Notes under the pieces: generated by a model | The model's input: only the letters and a program-made list of their open reading frames with translations | What the model was told of the DNA's origin: nothing | The model's database searches: none | Origin: Tepidibacter mesophilus | Lineage (GTDB): Bacteria; Bacillota; Clostridia; Peptostreptococcales; Peptostreptococcaceae | Length of the DNA stretch: 64,000 nt | NCBI RefSeq assembly: GCF_002724055.1 | Contig: NZ_BDQY01000004.1 | Location: 122,947 to 186,946 of the forward strand | Reading direction: 5' to 3' | Program-made: the position numbers and the translations under genes | Shown here: positions 43,488-54,235 of the stretch, in pieces | How the letters are laid out: every line of letters begins with the position of its first letter | How positions within the stretch are numbered: the first letter of the stretch is position 1

Positions 43488-44807
43488 TTAATTACCGATT
43501 TCCTTTTTTATTCCTTTTTTAAGTATGTTCTCATAATCTATAAATTCATATATAGATTCATCAAACAAGTCACTAAACTTCTTGAATTCATCAATGCTCA
43601 TATCCTCTATAGCTATTGATTTTTCTTCACAGTACAAAACTATTTCACCAACAACCTTATGAGAATCTCTAAAAGCCATACCATGATTCACTAGATAATC
43701 AGCAACTTCTGTTGCATTTAAAAATCCGTGTTTTACAGCTTTTAGCATATTATCTTTATTAACTGTAAGAGTATCTATCATATTAGCCATAACATTCAAG
43801 CAACTAAGTGTTGTTTTTATTGAATCGAAAAACACTTCCTTATCTTCCTGCATGTCCTTATTGTATGCAAGAGGTAGACCCTTCATAGTTGTAAGCATAG
43901 ACATTAAGCTTCCATATACTCTTCCAGTTTTTCCTCTTATAAGCTCTGCTGCATCTGGATTTTTCTTTTGAGGCATTATACTACTTCCAGTTGAATACGC
44001 ATCACTTATCTTAATAAATTCAAATTCCTTAGAGCTAAATATTATTATCTCTTCACTTAATCTACTAAGGTGCATCATAGATATGCTCATATTAGATATA
44101 ATCTCTATTATATAATCTCTATCACTTACACCATCTAAGAAATTGTCAACAGGTTTGTCAAACTCAAGTAAATCAGACGTATATTCTCTATCTATATCAT
44201 AAGTAGTACCTGCAAGAGCTCCGCATCCAAGTGGACTTTCATTCATTAACTTCAACGAGTTTAACATTCTCTTTTTATCTCTTTTAAACATATTATAATA
44301 AGCCATCAAGTGATATTTAAATGTTACTATTTGAGCTCTTTGAAGATGAGTGTATCCCGGCATTATATAGTTGTTTTTATCAGCTTTATCTTTTATAACG
44401 TCTTGAAGATTTTGTATACTAGCTATTATCTCTAGAGCTTTTTTCTTTGTATACATTCTCATATCTACAGCAACTTGATCATTTCTACTTCTACCTGTAT
44501 GAAGCTTTTTACCTACATCCCCTACTTTTTTTATAAGGTTTATCTCTACAAAACTGTGTATATCCTCATAGTCTCCTTCTATTTTAAGTCTTCCACTTTC
44601 TATTTCTTCTAATATTTCATTCAATCCTTTAATCAAAGTATCAGCTTCAACTTGTGTTAATATTTTAGATTTAAGAAGCATCTTAACGTGTGCTATACTT
44701 CCACTTATATCTTCGAAATACATTACCTTATCGAATTTTAATGAAGAGTTGAAATCCTCCATAAGTTTACTTTCTTCAGTTTTAAAACGTCCACCCCAAA
44801 GCTTCAT
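43488..44807 (-). CDS. argH: Argininosuccinate lyase
   Basis: This 439-residue enzyme of the fumarase/aspartase superfamily splits argininosuccinate into arginine and fumarate. It has the HTGRSRNDQVAVDMRM motif (about 102-117), TYDIDREYTSD (about 202-212) and the mobile catalytic loop GSSIMPQKKNPD (about 274-285) with the catalytic Ser. It starts directly after argG and ends the operon. The arg operon is preceded by a T-box, so expression should respond to uncharged tRNA. Confidence 0.96.
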   Translation of the reverse strand: MKLWGGRFKTEESKLMEDFNSSLKFDKVMYFEDISGSIAHVKMLLKSKILTQVEADTLIKGLNEILEEIESGRLKIEGDYEDIHSFVEINLIKKVGDVGKKLHTGRSRNDQVAVDMRMYTKKKALEIIASIQNLQDVIKDKADKNNYIMPGYTHLQRAQIVTFKYHLMAYYNMFKRDKKRMLNSLKLMNESPLGCGALAGTTYDIDREYTSDLLEFDKPVDNFLDGVSDRDYIIEIISNMSISMMHLSRLSEEIIIFSSKEFEFIKISDAYSTGSSIMPQKKNPDAAELIRGKTGRVYGSLMSMLTTMKGLPLAYNKDMQEDKEVFFDSIKTTLSCLNVMANMIDTLTVNKDNMLKAVKHGFLNATEVADYLVNHGMAFRDSHKVVGEIVLYCEEKSIAIEDMSIDEFKKFSDLFDESIYEFIDYENILKKGIKKEIGN

Positions 44808-46043
44808 TTAGATTCCACCAACCTCACTTTTGATGTTATTTTTCATATTTGACTTTATTTTAAAAGGTAAGCTAAATAAGTTTATAAATCCTTCTGCATC
44901 CTTATGATCATACATATCACTATCTCCAAATGATGAAATTGATTCATCATATAGTGCAAAAGGTGATTTCATACCGGCTATCATAATATTTCCTTTATAA
45001 AGCTTCAATTTTACACTTCCAGTAACAGTTTTTTGTGTTGAATCAACGAATGCATCTAAACTTTCTTTTAAAGTTGAGAACCAAAGTCCATCATATACAA
45101 GCTGTGAATATTTATGAGATATAATTTGCTTATATTGTAGTGTATCTCTATCAAGTGTTAAATATTCAAGTTCCTTGTGTGCATTAAATAGTATTGTCCC
45201 ACCTGGTGTTTCATATACACCTCTTGATTTCATACCAACTAATCTGTTCTCTAGCAAGTCTATAACTCCTATTCCATTTTCTCCACCTATTTTGTTTAAA
45301 TAAGATATTATTTCAACAGGAGACATTTCTTCATCATTTATCTTCTTAGGTATTCCCTCTTCAAAGTATATTTCAACATAAGTTGCTTGATCTTTAACCT
45401 TATCAAGTGGTGTTGTCATCATGTATATATCATGTGGGTTATGCTCATTCTCTGGATTCTCAAGTTCTCCACCTTCATGGCTTATATGGAATATATTTTG
45501 ATCTCTTGAATATATCTTTTCTTTTGTTGCAGCAACCTCTACACCCTTTGATTTTGCATAATCTATAGCATCTTCTCTTGATTTTATATCCCAAATTCTC
45601 CATGGCGCTATTATCTTAATGCTAGGATCAATTGCTGCAATTCCAACCTCAAATCTTACTTGGTCATTTCCTTTTCCTGTACATCCATGGCAAATATACT
45701 TAGCCCCTTCTTTATGTGCAACCTCAACCAGTTTCTTAGCCATAAGAGGTCTTGCAAAGCTTGTTCCTAAAAGGTACTTATTTTCATATATAGCTCCAGC
45801 CTTTATTCCCTTATATATATACTCAGACACAAATTCTTCTTTACAGTCCTCAATATATGCTTTTGATGCTCCTGATTTTATAGCCTTTACCTCAACCTCA
45901 CTCATATCCTCATCTTGACCTACATCAACGCAAACTGCTATTATCTCTGCATTATAGTTTTCCTTAAGCCATGGTATTATTATAGAAGTATCTAAACCTC
46001 CTGAGTATGCTAAAACAACTTTTTCCTTCATATTTTCTTTCAT
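44808..46043 (-). CDS. argG: Argininosuccinate synthase
   Basis: This 411-residue ATP-pyrophosphatase-fold enzyme joins citrulline and aspartate using ATP. The P-loop [15 protein letters not shown] (about 13-27), [14 protein letters not shown] (about 119-132) and the [16 protein letters not shown]-terminal segment are typical. It is the first gene of argGH. A T-box leader with a duplicated antiterminator lies upstream. Citrulline would have to come from ornithine carbamoyltransferase encoded elsewhere or from medium; carbamoyl phosphate can be supplied by carAB in the adjacent pyrimidine operon. Confidence 0.96.
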   Translation of the reverse strand: MKENMKEKVVLAYSGGLDTSIIIPWLKENYNAEIIAVCVDVGQDEDMSEVEVKAIKSGASKAYIEDCKEEFVSEYIYKGIKAGAIYENKYLLGTSFARPLMAKKLVEVAHKEGAKYICHGCTGKGNDQVRFEVGIAAIDPSIKIIAPWRIWDIKSREDAIDYAKSKGVEVAATKEKIYSRDQNIFHISHEGGELENPENEHNPHDIYMMTTPLDKVKDQATYVEIYFEEGIPKKINDEEMSPVEIISYLNKIGGENGIGVIDLLENRLVGMKSRGVYETPGGTILFNAHKELEYLTLDRDTLQYKQIISHKYSQLVYDGLWFSTLKESLDAFVDSTQKTVTGSVKLKLYKGNIMIAGMKSPFALYDESISSFGDSDMYDHKDAEGFINLFSLPFKIKSNMKNNIKSEVGGI

Positions 46044-46136
46044 AATAGATTCCTCCTCAAAATTTTTAATATATTCTTTTAATTTGGTATCTAGCTAGAT
46101 TTATTTAAATTCGCGCGCGCTTTTTTATATTAAAAA

Positions 46137-46200
46137 ATCTCGTCTCTTAAAAATAAGAGACGAGATATAGTTCCCGTGTTACCACTCTTGTTGATATGTC
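46137..46200 (-). ncRNA. Second, partial T-box module (antiterminator plus terminator, no stem I)
   Basis: On the minus strand TATCAACAAGAGTGGTAACACGGG (a T-box core in which only the TGGT-containing AAGAGTGGTAACACGGG at 46171-46189 is conserved) is followed by the terminator ATCTCGTCTCTTA / TAAGAGACGAGAT and a T-run. It is a near copy of the module 90 bases upstream but has no specifier stem of its own. Confidence 0.75.
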
Positions 46201-46224
46201 TATACAACAAATAATACCAGAAAA

Positions 46225-46476
46225 TTAAAAAACTCTCGTCTCTTAAATAAGAGACGAGAGTAAAATTCCCGTGCTACCACTCTTGTTGATATAGTTTCAT
46301 ATCCACTCATTATCCTTTAACGATAGGTCCGTATCTTCATACTACTATTTCAGAAGATCTCCTCCATGGCTCTTGTTCAATATAACTATGTTGCTGAACT
46401 CACACCTACTTCAGCTCGCTGAAACAATCATTATACCTACTTTCCACTTCTTCGGATTTAAATATTATCTTTTGTT
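46225..46476 (-). ncRNA. T-box riboswitch of argGH
   Basis: The leader shows the T-box layout: stem I with base GAAGAAG / CTTCTG, an AGTA loop-E element, an apical AGCGAGCTGAAG...GTGAGTTCAGC part, the conserved AAGAGTGGTAGCACGGG (46266-46284) and a terminator CTCTCGTCTCTT / AAGAGACGAGAG with T-run. The TGGT in the T-box pairs with a tRNA whose discriminator base is A, which would fit an Arg tRNA and not Asp or Asn. The specifier segment (GGAGGAGATC) holds AGG and AGA, both Arg codons, but I cannot fix the frame. Confidence 0.85.
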
Positions 46477-46483
46477 AGATTAG

Positions 46484-46512
46484 ATTATATTCTCTTTAAT
46501 CTACTATGTCAA
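46484..46512 (-). promoter_or_regulatory. Consensus sigma-A promoter of the argGH T-box transcript
   Basis: TTGACA and TATAAT with exactly 17 bases between, minus strand. Transcription would begin near 46477, right where the T-box leader begins. Confidence 0.85.
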
Positions 46513-46546
46513 CATAAAAAATAAATTTTATCATAAAGTTTAATTT

Positions 46547-47221
46547 TTATACTACTCCATAAACCTTATAATAATCTTCAATTCTTGCCTTTATATTATC
46601 GTCTATAATAACTTGCCCATTAATTTCTTTATTATGCAGATATTCTACAACTTCATTCATATCAACTATTGCACATGTCTTCATATTATAAGTATCCTTG
46701 ATATCATCAAGTGCTGATGTTTCACCTGCTCCTCTTTCCATTCTATTAACTGATATAATAAGACCTACAACATCTACATCCTTGTCATTTTTAAGTATTG
46801 GCATAGTCTCCCTTATACTTGTTCCAGCTGTTGTAACATCTTCTATTATAAGAATTTTATCCTTGTCATTTAACTTTGTTCCAAGAAGAATCCCTTTATC
46901 TCCATGATCTTTTATCTCTTTTCTATTTGAGCAGTATCTAACATTCATATTGTATTTTGAGTTTAAAGATATCGATGTTGTAACACAAAGAGGTATACCT
47001 TTATAAGCTGGTCCAAACAATACATCTATATCCTCGTCAAAATTTTCCTTTATAGCTGTTGCATAAAAATCGCCTAATTTGCTAAGCTGTTCTCCAGTTT
47101 GATAATTTCCAGTATTCACGAAAAAAGGCGTCTTTCTACCACTTTTAGTTACAAAATCTCCAAACGTCAAAACATTACACTCAACCATAAACTCTATAAA
47201 TTCTTGTTTATACTTTTTCAT
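46547..47221 (-). CDS. pyrE: Orotate phosphoribosyltransferase
   Basis: This 224-residue type I PRTase converts orotate and PRPP to OMP. The PRPP loop is ILIIEDVTTAGTSIRE (about 121-136), and the family motif FFVNTGNYQTGEQL lies near 31-44. It is the last gene of the pyrimidine operon, 14 bases after pyrD. Its product feeds PyrF, encoded five genes upstream. No terminator obvious at the very end was identified; the arg promoter follows within 40 bases. Confidence 0.95.
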   Translation of the reverse strand: MKKYKQEFIEFMVECNVLTFGDFVTKSGRKTPFFVNTGNYQTGEQLSKLGDFYATAIKENFDEDIDVLFGPAYKGIPLCVTTSISLNSKYNMNVRYCSNRKEIKDHGDKGILLGTKLNDKDKILIIEDVTTAGTSIRETMPILKNDKDVDVVGLIISVNRMERGAGETSALDDIKDTYNMKTCAIVDMNEVVEYLHNKEINGQVIIDDNIKARIEDYYKVYGVV

Positions 47222-47235
47222 AATATCCCACCTTT

Positions 47236-48147
47236 TTAATCTATTATTCCTCTTATACTAGATAAATCTGTTATGTTGTAATCATTCATATACTTTTTAA
47301 TCCCATCTAAGACATCCATTGTAGCTGTTGGATTTATAAGGTTTGCAGTTCCTACAGCTACTCCTGTAGCTCCTGCCATTATAAACTCTATAGCATCCTC
47401 ACCGTTCATTATTCCACCCATTCCTATTATAGGAATTTTGACAGTTTTAGAAACTTGATGAACCATTCTAATTGCAACAGGCTTTATAGCTGGACCTGAC
47501 AGCCCTCCTATTTTATTAAAAAGAACCGGCTTTCTTCTGTGTATATCTATCTTCATACCTATTAAAGTATTTATCATAGATATGCAATCTGCTCCTCCGC
47601 TCTCAACTGCTCTTGCAATCTCAGTTATATCAGTTACATTAGGAGATAATTTTACTATTAAAGGCTTATTAGTAACTGTTTTTACCTCTTTAGTTATACT
47701 CTCAGCCATTAAAGCGTTTGTTCCAAAAGCTACCCCACCCTCTTTGACATTAGGACAACTTATATTAAGCTCTATCATATCAATATCTGTACCATCTAAT
47801 CTTCTAGCTACTTCCTTGTATTCATCAACAGTTTTACCTGCGATATTTACTATAATATTAGTGTTTTGTTTTTGAAGAAACTTCATGTCATTTTTTATAA
47901 AATTATCTACTCCATCATTTTGAAGTCCTACACTGTTTATCATTCCTCCGTAAGTCTCAGCTATACGAGGTGAGTTATTCCCGTCCCAAGGATCTAAACT
48001 AATTCCTTTTACAACAATTGCTCCAAGTGAACTTAAATCTATGAACTGCTCAAATTCTTTTCCAACAGAACCGAATGTTCCTGATGCAGTCATAACCGGA
48101 TTTTTAAATTCTACTCCAGCTATATTAAACCCTAGATTACTCATCAA
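47236..48147 (-). CDS. pyrD: Dihydroorotate dehydrogenase catalytic subunit (class 1B)
   Basis: This 303-residue FMN-binding TIM barrel oxidises dihydroorotate to orotate. NISCPNVKEGG (about 129-139) carries the catalytic Cys of class 1 enzymes. GGLSGPAIKPVAIRMV and IIGMGGIMNGEDA are FMN-binding segments. The gene overlaps pyrK by 11 bases; together they form the NAD-dependent class 1B heterotetramer, in line with an anaerobic lifestyle. Confidence 0.95.
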   Translation of the reverse strand: MMSNLGFNIAGVEFKNPVMTASGTFGSVGKEFEQFIDLSSLGAIVVKGISLDPWDGNNSPRIAETYGGMINSVGLQNDGVDNFIKNDMKFLQKQNTNIIVNIAGKTVDEYKEVARRLDGTDIDMIELNISCPNVKEGGVAFGTNALMAESITKEVKTVTNKPLIVKLSPNVTDITEIARAVESGGADCISMINTLIGMKIDIHRRKPVLFNKIGGLSGPAIKPVAIRMVHQVSKTVKIPIIGMGGIMNGEDAIEFIMAGATGVAVGTANLINPTATMDVLDGIKKYMNDYNITDLSSIRGIID

Positions 48148-48913
48148 ACATCACCTCACAAGCTTTAAATACAGGTCCATCTACACAAACCTTTTTATTC
48201 TTATATCCCTTATCAGTATCTTCCTTTATCTTAACAGCACATCCTACACATGCTCCAAATCCACATCCCATTCTTTCTTCAAGAGACAAGTATGCATCTA
48301 CATTATTATTAGATGCATACTCTTTTACAGCCTTTAGCATACCTTTAGGTCCGCAAGAATATATTCTATCCGCTTTTTTTACATACTTGTTCATTAAATC
48401 TATAACATTTCCCTTTTCTCCATGTTCTCCATCTTCAGTTGCTATATAGACTTCTCCGTACTTTTTAAATTCATCTATTAAATAAACATCTTTTCTAAAA
48501 CCTAAAAATATCTTGTTGTTTCCCTTTAATCTCTTGGCAAGTTCTAGAAGAGGAGGTGTTCCCACTCCACCTCCAACTATTATATTTTCCCCTTCACAAT
48601 CTAAATCAAATCCATTTCCTAAAAACGCCATCAAATAAACATCATCATTTTCTCTAAGTTTTGAAAACTCTTTAGTACCCTTTCCTACGACCATAAATAC
48701 TAATGTTATCTCTTTATTTTCTTCATCCACCTCACATACACTTATAGGTCTTGGGAGTAGCATTGATTTATCTTTACTATATAAGTTTACAAACTGACCC
48801 GGCTTAAAATCGTATATTAATTCTTCTGATTTAACCACCATCTTATACACATTATCCACTAAAATCTCATTTTTTATTATCTTTGCTATTACCTTTTTCT
48901 TACTTACGCACAT
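48137..48913 (-). CDS. pyrK: Dihydroorotate dehydrogenase electron-transfer subunit
   Basis: This 258-residue FAD and [2Fe-2S] protein passes electrons from PyrD to NAD. FAD-binding LLPRPISVCEV (about 51-61), NAD-binding GGGVGTPPLLELAKRL (about 114-129) and the cluster cysteines GCGFGACVGCAVK with a later KVCVDGPVF are seen. It lies between carB and pyrD in the pyr operon and overlaps pyrD, indicating translational coupling and fixed stoichiometry. Confidence 0.95.
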   Translation of the reverse strand: MCVSKKKVIAKIIKNEILVDNVYKMVVKSEELIYDFKPGQFVNLYSKDKSMLLPRPISVCEVDEENKEITLVFMVVGKGTKEFSKLRENDDVYLMAFLGNGFDLDCEGENIIVGGGVGTPPLLELAKRLKGNNKIFLGFRKDVYLIDEFKKYGEVYIATEDGEHGEKGNVIDLMNKYVKKADRIYSCGPKGMLKAVKEYASNNNVDAYLSLEERMGCGFGACVGCAVKIKEDTDKGYKNKKVCVDGPVFKACEVMFDE

Positions 48914-48923
48914 AATATCCCCC

Positions 48924-51900
48924 CTACTTTATCCCCATATTATATACTTTCATATCTTCTACTTTTATATCTGATTCCATTATATCTAGTATTCCTTTTA
49001 CAGTATCCAGTGATGTAAACACTGGTACAGAAGTCTCTATAGCAGCTCTTCTCATTCTGAATCCATCACGAGTTGAATCATTTGCTTTAGTTGGGGTATT
49101 TATCAACATATCCACCATTCCACTTCTTATAATGTCCAATATGTTAGGTACCCCTTCATTTATTTTTTTTGCTCTTTGAACATCTATTGAATTTTTCTCA
49201 AGTTCATCAGCAGTTTTGCTAGTTGCTATAAATTTACATCCTTTTTTATCAAAACGCTTAGCTATATCAACAAATTCCTCTTTATCGCTAGGTTTTATAG
49301 TTGCAAGTATTGTAGATTTTTGGTTTGGTATATTAATTCCAGCAGCTATAAGTCCTTTGTATAAAGCTTCTACAAAAGTTTCACCTATTCCTAACACTTC
49401 TCCAGTTGATCTCATCTCAGGTCCAAGACTCACCTCAACATCTGGAAGTTTTTGAGTTGAGAATACTGGAACCTTCACAGATATTTTCTTAGATTCCTTA
49501 TAAATTCCTGTTCCAAATCCCATATCTTGAATTTTTTCTCCAAGCATAGCTCTAGTTGCAAGTTCTATCATAGGAACTCCTGCAACTTTACTAATATACG
49601 GTACCGTTCTTGATGATCTTGGATTTACCTCTATGATATATAGTTCCCCTTTGAACTCTATATACTGTATGTTTATCATTCCAACTATCTTAAGCTCTTT
49701 TGCTATTTCTCTTGTCTTTATTTCTATTTGTTTTTTAATATCATCACTTATATTTTGACTTGGATATATAGATATAGAATCTCCAGAGTGAACTCCTGCT
49801 CTTTCAAGATGTTCCATTATTCCAGGTATTAATATATCATTTCCATCACATATTGCATCTACTTCTATCTCTTTTCCTGTTAAATACATATCTATTAAAA
49901 CAGGATTTTTAGGATCTCTCTCAAATGAATTTTCAAGATATCCCTTTAGTTCTTTCTCATTGTGAGTTATCTCCATTCCCTGTCCACCTAGTACATAAGA
50001 TGGTCTAACTAACAGTGGGTATCCTAGATTTGAAGCTTCCTTTATTCCTTCATCAACAGACCATACAGCTTTTCCCTTTGGTCTATTTATTTGAAGCTTT
50101 TCCATTATTTCATCAAATTTTTCTCTATCCTCTGCCTCATCTATTTGCTCAGGCTTAGTTCCAAGTACATTTACATTCATATCATCTAAGAATTTAGCAA
50201 GCTTTATAGCTGTTTGACCTCCGAATTGAAGTATTACTCCGTAAGGTTTTTCTTTTTGTATAATATTTAGCACATCTTCTTCTGTAAGTGGTTCAAAGTA
50301 CAGTTTATCAGCTGTATCAAAATCCGTACTAACTGTTTCTGGATTATTGTTAACTATTATAGTTTCTATATTCTGCTTTTTAAGAGCTAGTATTGAATGA
50401 ACTGAACAATAGTCAAACTCTATTCCCTGTCCTATTCTTATAGGTCCTGATCCTATAACTATTACTTTTTTCTTATCTGATACTTCAACCTCATCATGCT
50501 CATCATAAGTTGAGTAGTAATATGGGGATACAGCATCAAACTCACCTGCACAAGTATCAACCATCTTGTACACAGCTTCTATTTTATATAGTTTTCTAAG
50601 GTTACATACATCTTTAGGAGACGAGTTTGTAAAGTCAGCTATTGCTTTATCCGAAAAACCTTTCATTTTAAGCTTTCTCATCCAATCCTTAGTTATATCC
50701 TCTAGGTTAGATTTCTTTAGCTTTTCCTCCTCATCCACTATATTATTTATCTTGTTCACAAAGAATTTGTCCATTCCAGTTATCTTACATATCATATCTA
50801 ATTTATAATTTCTTCTTATCATTTCAGCTAAGTCAAATATTCTCTCATCATCAGGTATTTGAACTCTTCTTTTTAATTCTTCAATACTTCTATTTGAAGA
50901 TGCCTTGTGCTCTAAGCTATATTGCCCTATCTCAAGAGATCTTATAGCTTTTAAAAATGCCGATTCAAAATTGTTTCCAATTGCCATTACCTCTCCTGTT
51001 GCCATCATCTTTGTTCCAAGAGTTTTCTTAGCTCTTCTAAATTTATCAAAAGGCCATTTAGGAATTTTTACTACACAATAATCTAGTGTTGGCTCAAAGC
51101 ATGCCTTAGTCTTTTTAGTTACAGCATTTTCTATTTCATCAAGTCCATATCCTATTGCTATCTTAGTTGCAACCTTTGCTATAGGATATCCTGTAGCTTT
51201 TGATGCTAAAGCAGATGAACGACTAACTCTTGGATTTATCTCTATTACTACATAATCAAAACTTTCTGGATTAAGTGCTAACTGAACGTTACACCCACCT
51301 TCTATTCCTATAGTATTTATAATGTCTATTGAAGCCTTTCTAAGCATCTGATACTCTACATCTGTAAGAGTTTGAGATGGTGCTACAACTATTGAATCTC
51401 CCGTATGTACTCCAACAGGATCTATGTTTTCCATATTACATACTGTAATGCAGTTACCCTTACTATCTCTCATTACTTCATATTCAATCTCTTTCCAACC
51501 TTTTATACTTTTCTCTAGAAGAACCTGCCCTACACGGCTTAACTGAAGTCCACTTGCAAGAATTTCTTCCAACTCTTCCTTATCCTCAGCTATTCCACCA
51601 CCTGCACCACCTAATGTATATGCAGGTCTTACAACTACTGGATACCCTATTTGAGATGCAAACTTTACGCCGTGCTCCATAGTAGTTACTATCTCACTTT
51701 GAACCAATGGTTGATTTATATATTCCATTATTTTCTTAAAAGATTCTCTATCTTCTCCATCTTTAATAGATTTTATAGAAGTTCCTATAACCTTTATATT
51801 ATACTTTTTTAAAATTCCACTATCATGAAGTTCAACCGCTAAGTTAAGTCCCGTTTGACCTCCCATGCCTGCTATTAAACTATCTGGTTTTTCTTGTATT

Positions 51901-52148
51901 ATTACTTTCTCTACAAATTCTAAAGTTAGCGGCTCTATATAAACTTTGTCTGCAATCTCCTTATCAGTCATTATAGTTGCAGGGTTAGAGTTTATAAGTA
52001 CTGTCTCTATTCCCTCTTCTCTTAAAGTTTGACAAGCCTGAGTCCCTGAATAATCAAACTCAGCTGCTTGCCCTATTACTATTGGTCCCGATCCTATAAC
52101 TAGTACTTTCTTTATATCATCTCTTCTTGGCATAATTTTACCTCCCAT
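48924..52148 (-). CDS. carB: Carbamoyl-phosphate synthase large subunit
   Basis: This 1074-residue protein consists of two homologous ATP-grasp halves (about 1-400 and 555-935), an oligomerisation domain between them and a C-terminal MGS-like allosteric domain (about 940-1074). [20 protein letters not shown] and [15 protein letters not shown] mark the starts of the halves. It makes carbamoyl phosphate from bicarbonate, ammonia (delivered by CarA) and two ATP. Its place in the pyr operon suggests pyrimidine control, while the product is also needed for arginine. The gene follows carA by 70 bases. Confidence 0.96.
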   Translation of the reverse strand: MGGKIMPRRDDIKKVLVIGSGPIVIGQAAEFDYSGTQACQTLREEGIETVLINSNPATIMTDKEIADKVYIEPLTLEFVEKVIIQEKPDSLIAGMGGQTGLNLAVELHDSGILKKYNIKVIGTSIKSIKDGEDRESFKKIMEYINQPLVQSEIVTTMEHGVKFASQIGYPVVVRPAYTLGGAGGGIAEDKEELEEILASGLQLSRVGQVLLEKSIKGWKEIEYEVMRDSKGNCITVCNMENIDPVGVHTGDSIVVAPSQTLTDVEYQMLRKASIDIINTIGIEGGCNVQLALNPESFDYVVIEINPRVSRSSALASKATGYPIAKVATKIAIGYGLDEIENAVTKKTKACFEPTLDYCVVKIPKWPFDKFRRAKKTLGTKMMATGEVMAIGNNFESAFLKAIRSLEIGQYSLEHKASSNRSIEELKRRVQIPDDERIFDLAEMIRRNYKLDMICKITGMDKFFVNKINNIVDEEEKLKKSNLEDITKDWMRKLKMKGFSDKAIADFTNSSPKDVCNLRKLYKIEAVYKMVDTCAGEFDAVSPYYYSTYDEHDEVEVSDKKKVIVIGSGPIRIGQGIEFDYCSVHSILALKKQNIETIIVNNNPETVSTDFDTADKLYFEPLTEEDVLNIIQKEKPYGVILQFGGQTAIKLAKFLDDMNVNVLGTKPEQIDEAEDREKFDEIMEKLQINRPKGKAVWSVDEGIKEASNLGYPLLVRPSYVLGGQGMEITHNEKELKGYLENSFERDPKNPVLIDMYLTGKEIEVDAICDGNDILIPGIMEHLERAGVHSGDSISIYPSQNISDDIKKQIEIKTREIAKELKIVGMINIQYIEFKGELYIIEVNPRSSRTVPYISKVAGVPMIELATRAMLGEKIQDMGFGTGIYKESKKISVKVPVFSTQKLPDVEVSLGPEMRSTGEVLGIGETFVEALYKGLIAAGINIPNQKSTILATIKPSDKEEFVDIAKRFDKKGCKFIATSKTADELEKNSIDVQRAKKINEGVPNILDIIRSGMVDMLINTPTKANDSTRDGFRMRRAAIETSVPVFTSLDTVKGILDIMESDIKVEDMKVYNMGIK

Positions 52149-52218
52149 AATAACTACTTAAAATTAAAACTTGTTTGTAAATTTAAGCTTGATATTTTCA
52201 GCTAAGTATTTCTCTTTA

Positions 52219-53292
52219 TTAGACAGTTTTAGCCTTCATATAGACATCTATGAATTCATCGAATATAGGTGCTGCATCATATGGTCCGGGGCAAGCCTCA
52301 GGATGGAACTGTATGCTGTATATATTCATCCCATCAATTCTCATTCCCTCAACTGTGTTATCATTCATATTTACATGAGTTATTTTTACATTCTCAGGTA
52401 AAGTCTCTTCTCTAACAACATATCCATGATTTTGAGATGTTATAATTACTTTTTCTGTTTGCAAATTTTTCACAGGGTGGTTACATCCTCTATGTCCAAA
52501 TTTAAGCTTTTCAGTATCTCCTCCAAGTGCTAGTGCCAAGAGCTGATGTCCAAGACATATTCCCGTTATAGGAATTTTACCCATCATCTTTTTTATTTCT
52601 TCAATAACACTTACTAAATCCTTTGGATCTCCAGGCCCGTTAGATAGAAATACTCCATCGTAATTTTTTCCAAGTATTTCTTCAGCACCTACAAACGCTG
52701 GATATACAGTTATATTACAATCTCTTTTTTTAAAAGATCTTATTATGTTAGACTTTATTCCAAAATCTATAGCCGCTATATTAAGTCCTTCTTTATCACA
52801 GTGATTAACTACTTCTTTAGTAGTTACTTTCTCAACTGCATCTACATTTGAAAATGAGTTTATAGTATTTTTTAACTGCTCATCATTCAATTTTCTATTA
52901 GTTATAATACCTCTTAAAGTTCCTTGATTTCTAATCATTTTAGTAAGGTATCTCGTATCTATTCCTTCTATTGCAACAATCTTGTTTTGCTTAAGATAAT
53001 CATCAAGATTGAATTCACATCTAAAGTTTGATGGCATATCACATTTTTCTCTTACTATAAAACCTCTAACCTTTGGTGATTTTGATTCATAGTCATCTAT
53101 ATTAATTCCATAATTCCCAATCAATGGATACGTCATTGTTACTATCTGTCCGTAATAAGATGGATCAGTTAAAACCTCTTGATATCCAGTCATTCCAGTA
53201 TTAAATACTACCTCTCCTACCGTTTCTTGTGTATATCCAAATAAATTTCCTTCAAGTACAACATTATTTTCTAGTATTAAATAGCCTTTCAT
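52219..53292 (-). CDS. carA: Carbamoyl-phosphate synthase small subunit
   Basis: This 357-residue glutamine amidotransferase feeds ammonia to CarB. The triad-type GATase domain is C-terminal: GICLGHQLLALALGG (about 244-258) with the nucleophile Cys246, and HPEACPGPYDA near 330-340 with the His-Glu pair. The N-terminal domain contains MTGYQEVLTDPSYYGQIV. It lies between pyrF and carB in the pyr operon. Confidence 0.96.
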   Translation of the reverse strand: MKGYLILENNVVLEGNLFGYTQETVGEVVFNTGMTGYQEVLTDPSYYGQIVTMTYPLIGNYGINIDDYESKSPKVRGFIVREKCDMPSNFRCEFNLDDYLKQNKIVAIEGIDTRYLTKMIRNQGTLRGIITNRKLNDEQLKNTINSFSNVDAVEKVTTKEVVNHCDKEGLNIAAIDFGIKSNIIRSFKKRDCNITVYPAFVGAEEILGKNYDGVFLSNGPGDPKDLVSVIEEIKKMMGKIPITGICLGHQLLALALGGDTEKLKFGHRGCNHPVKNLQTEKVIITSQNHGYVVREETLPENVKITHVNMNDNTVEGMRIDGMNIYSIQFHPEACPGPYDAAPIFDEFIDVYMKAKTV

Positions 53293-53308
53293 ATTCTTCC
53301 CCTCCCAA

Positions 53309-54235
53309 TTAAAGTACTCTCAATAAGTCTTCTCTCATTTTAATTACTGATTCTCTTGCAGCCTTATGGAACTCTTCTTCACTGTATCTATCTTTATACT
53401 CATCTTTTTTATAAGCTGCTATTATACCTCTTGATGAATTTATCAAAGCTCCTAATCCATCTTTATTAAAGCATCCTTTTAAATCCTCAGCTGTTGCACC
53501 TTGTGCTCCATACCCAGGGACTAGAAAGAATGTATTAGGATTTTGCTCTCTAAGTATTCTTCCCTGATCTTTATAAGTTGCACCTACTACTGCTCCTATT
53601 TTGCTAAATCCATACTTACCTATTAATTCTTCTCCCCATTTCGATACAAGCTCTCCCATATGCTCGTATACATATCTTCCATCTTCAGTTTTTAAATCTT
53701 GTATATCTCCACTGTTAGGATTTGATGTTTTTACTAATACAAATATTCCTTTATCTAGTTCTTTACAGTTCTCAATATAAGGGCTTATCGCATCATATCC
53801 CATATATCCATTTATAGTTACAAAATCAGCATCGAATACCTTATGTTCGCTCCCACCAACACTTACTCTTCCTATATGTCCTCTTGAATAGCTCTTTGCA
53901 GTTGATGCTATATCCCCTCTTTTTATGTCACTTATTACTATAAGATTTTTTTCTTTTGCATATTTTATAGTTTTTATAAAACAATCTATTCCATCAGGTC
54001 CTAGTTCCTCATACATAGATATTTGAGGTTTTACAGCTGGAACCAAATCATATATCTCATCTATTATCATACAGTTAAATTTAAAATAAGCATTTGCAAG
54101 TCCCTTTAATGTCCATCCATACTTTCTATAACACTCTTTCTTTATAAATTCTGGTACAATATCTTCTCTAGGATCAAGTCCTACAACAGTTGGATTATTC
54201 AGCTCTTTTATTCTATCTATTAACTTATCTATCAT
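53309..54235 (-). CDS. pyrF: Orotidine 5'-phosphate decarboxylase (type 2)
   Basis: This 308-residue TIM barrel decarboxylates OMP to UMP. The catalytic VISDIKRGDIASTAKSYS segment (about 95-112) with the Lys-Asp pair and the phosphate-binding VPGYGAQGATAED near 241-253 match the longer type 2 family (about 300 residues) rather than the 230-residue B. subtilis type. It begins one base after pyrC ends. Confidence 0.95.
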   Translation of the reverse strand: MIDKLIDRIKELNNPTVVGLDPREDIVPEFIKKECYRKYGWTLKGLANAYFKFNCMIIDEIYDLVPAVKPQISMYEELGPDGIDCFIKTIKYAKEKNLIVISDIKRGDIASTAKSYSRGHIGRVSVGGSEHKVFDADFVTINGYMGYDAISPYIENCKELDKGIFVLVKTSNPNSGDIQDLKTEDGRYVYEHMGELVSKWGEELIGKYGFSKIGAVVGATYKDQGRILREQNPNTFFLVPGYGAQGATAEDLKGCFNKDGLGALINSSRGIIAAYKKDEYKDRYSEEEFHKAARESVIKMREDLLRVL

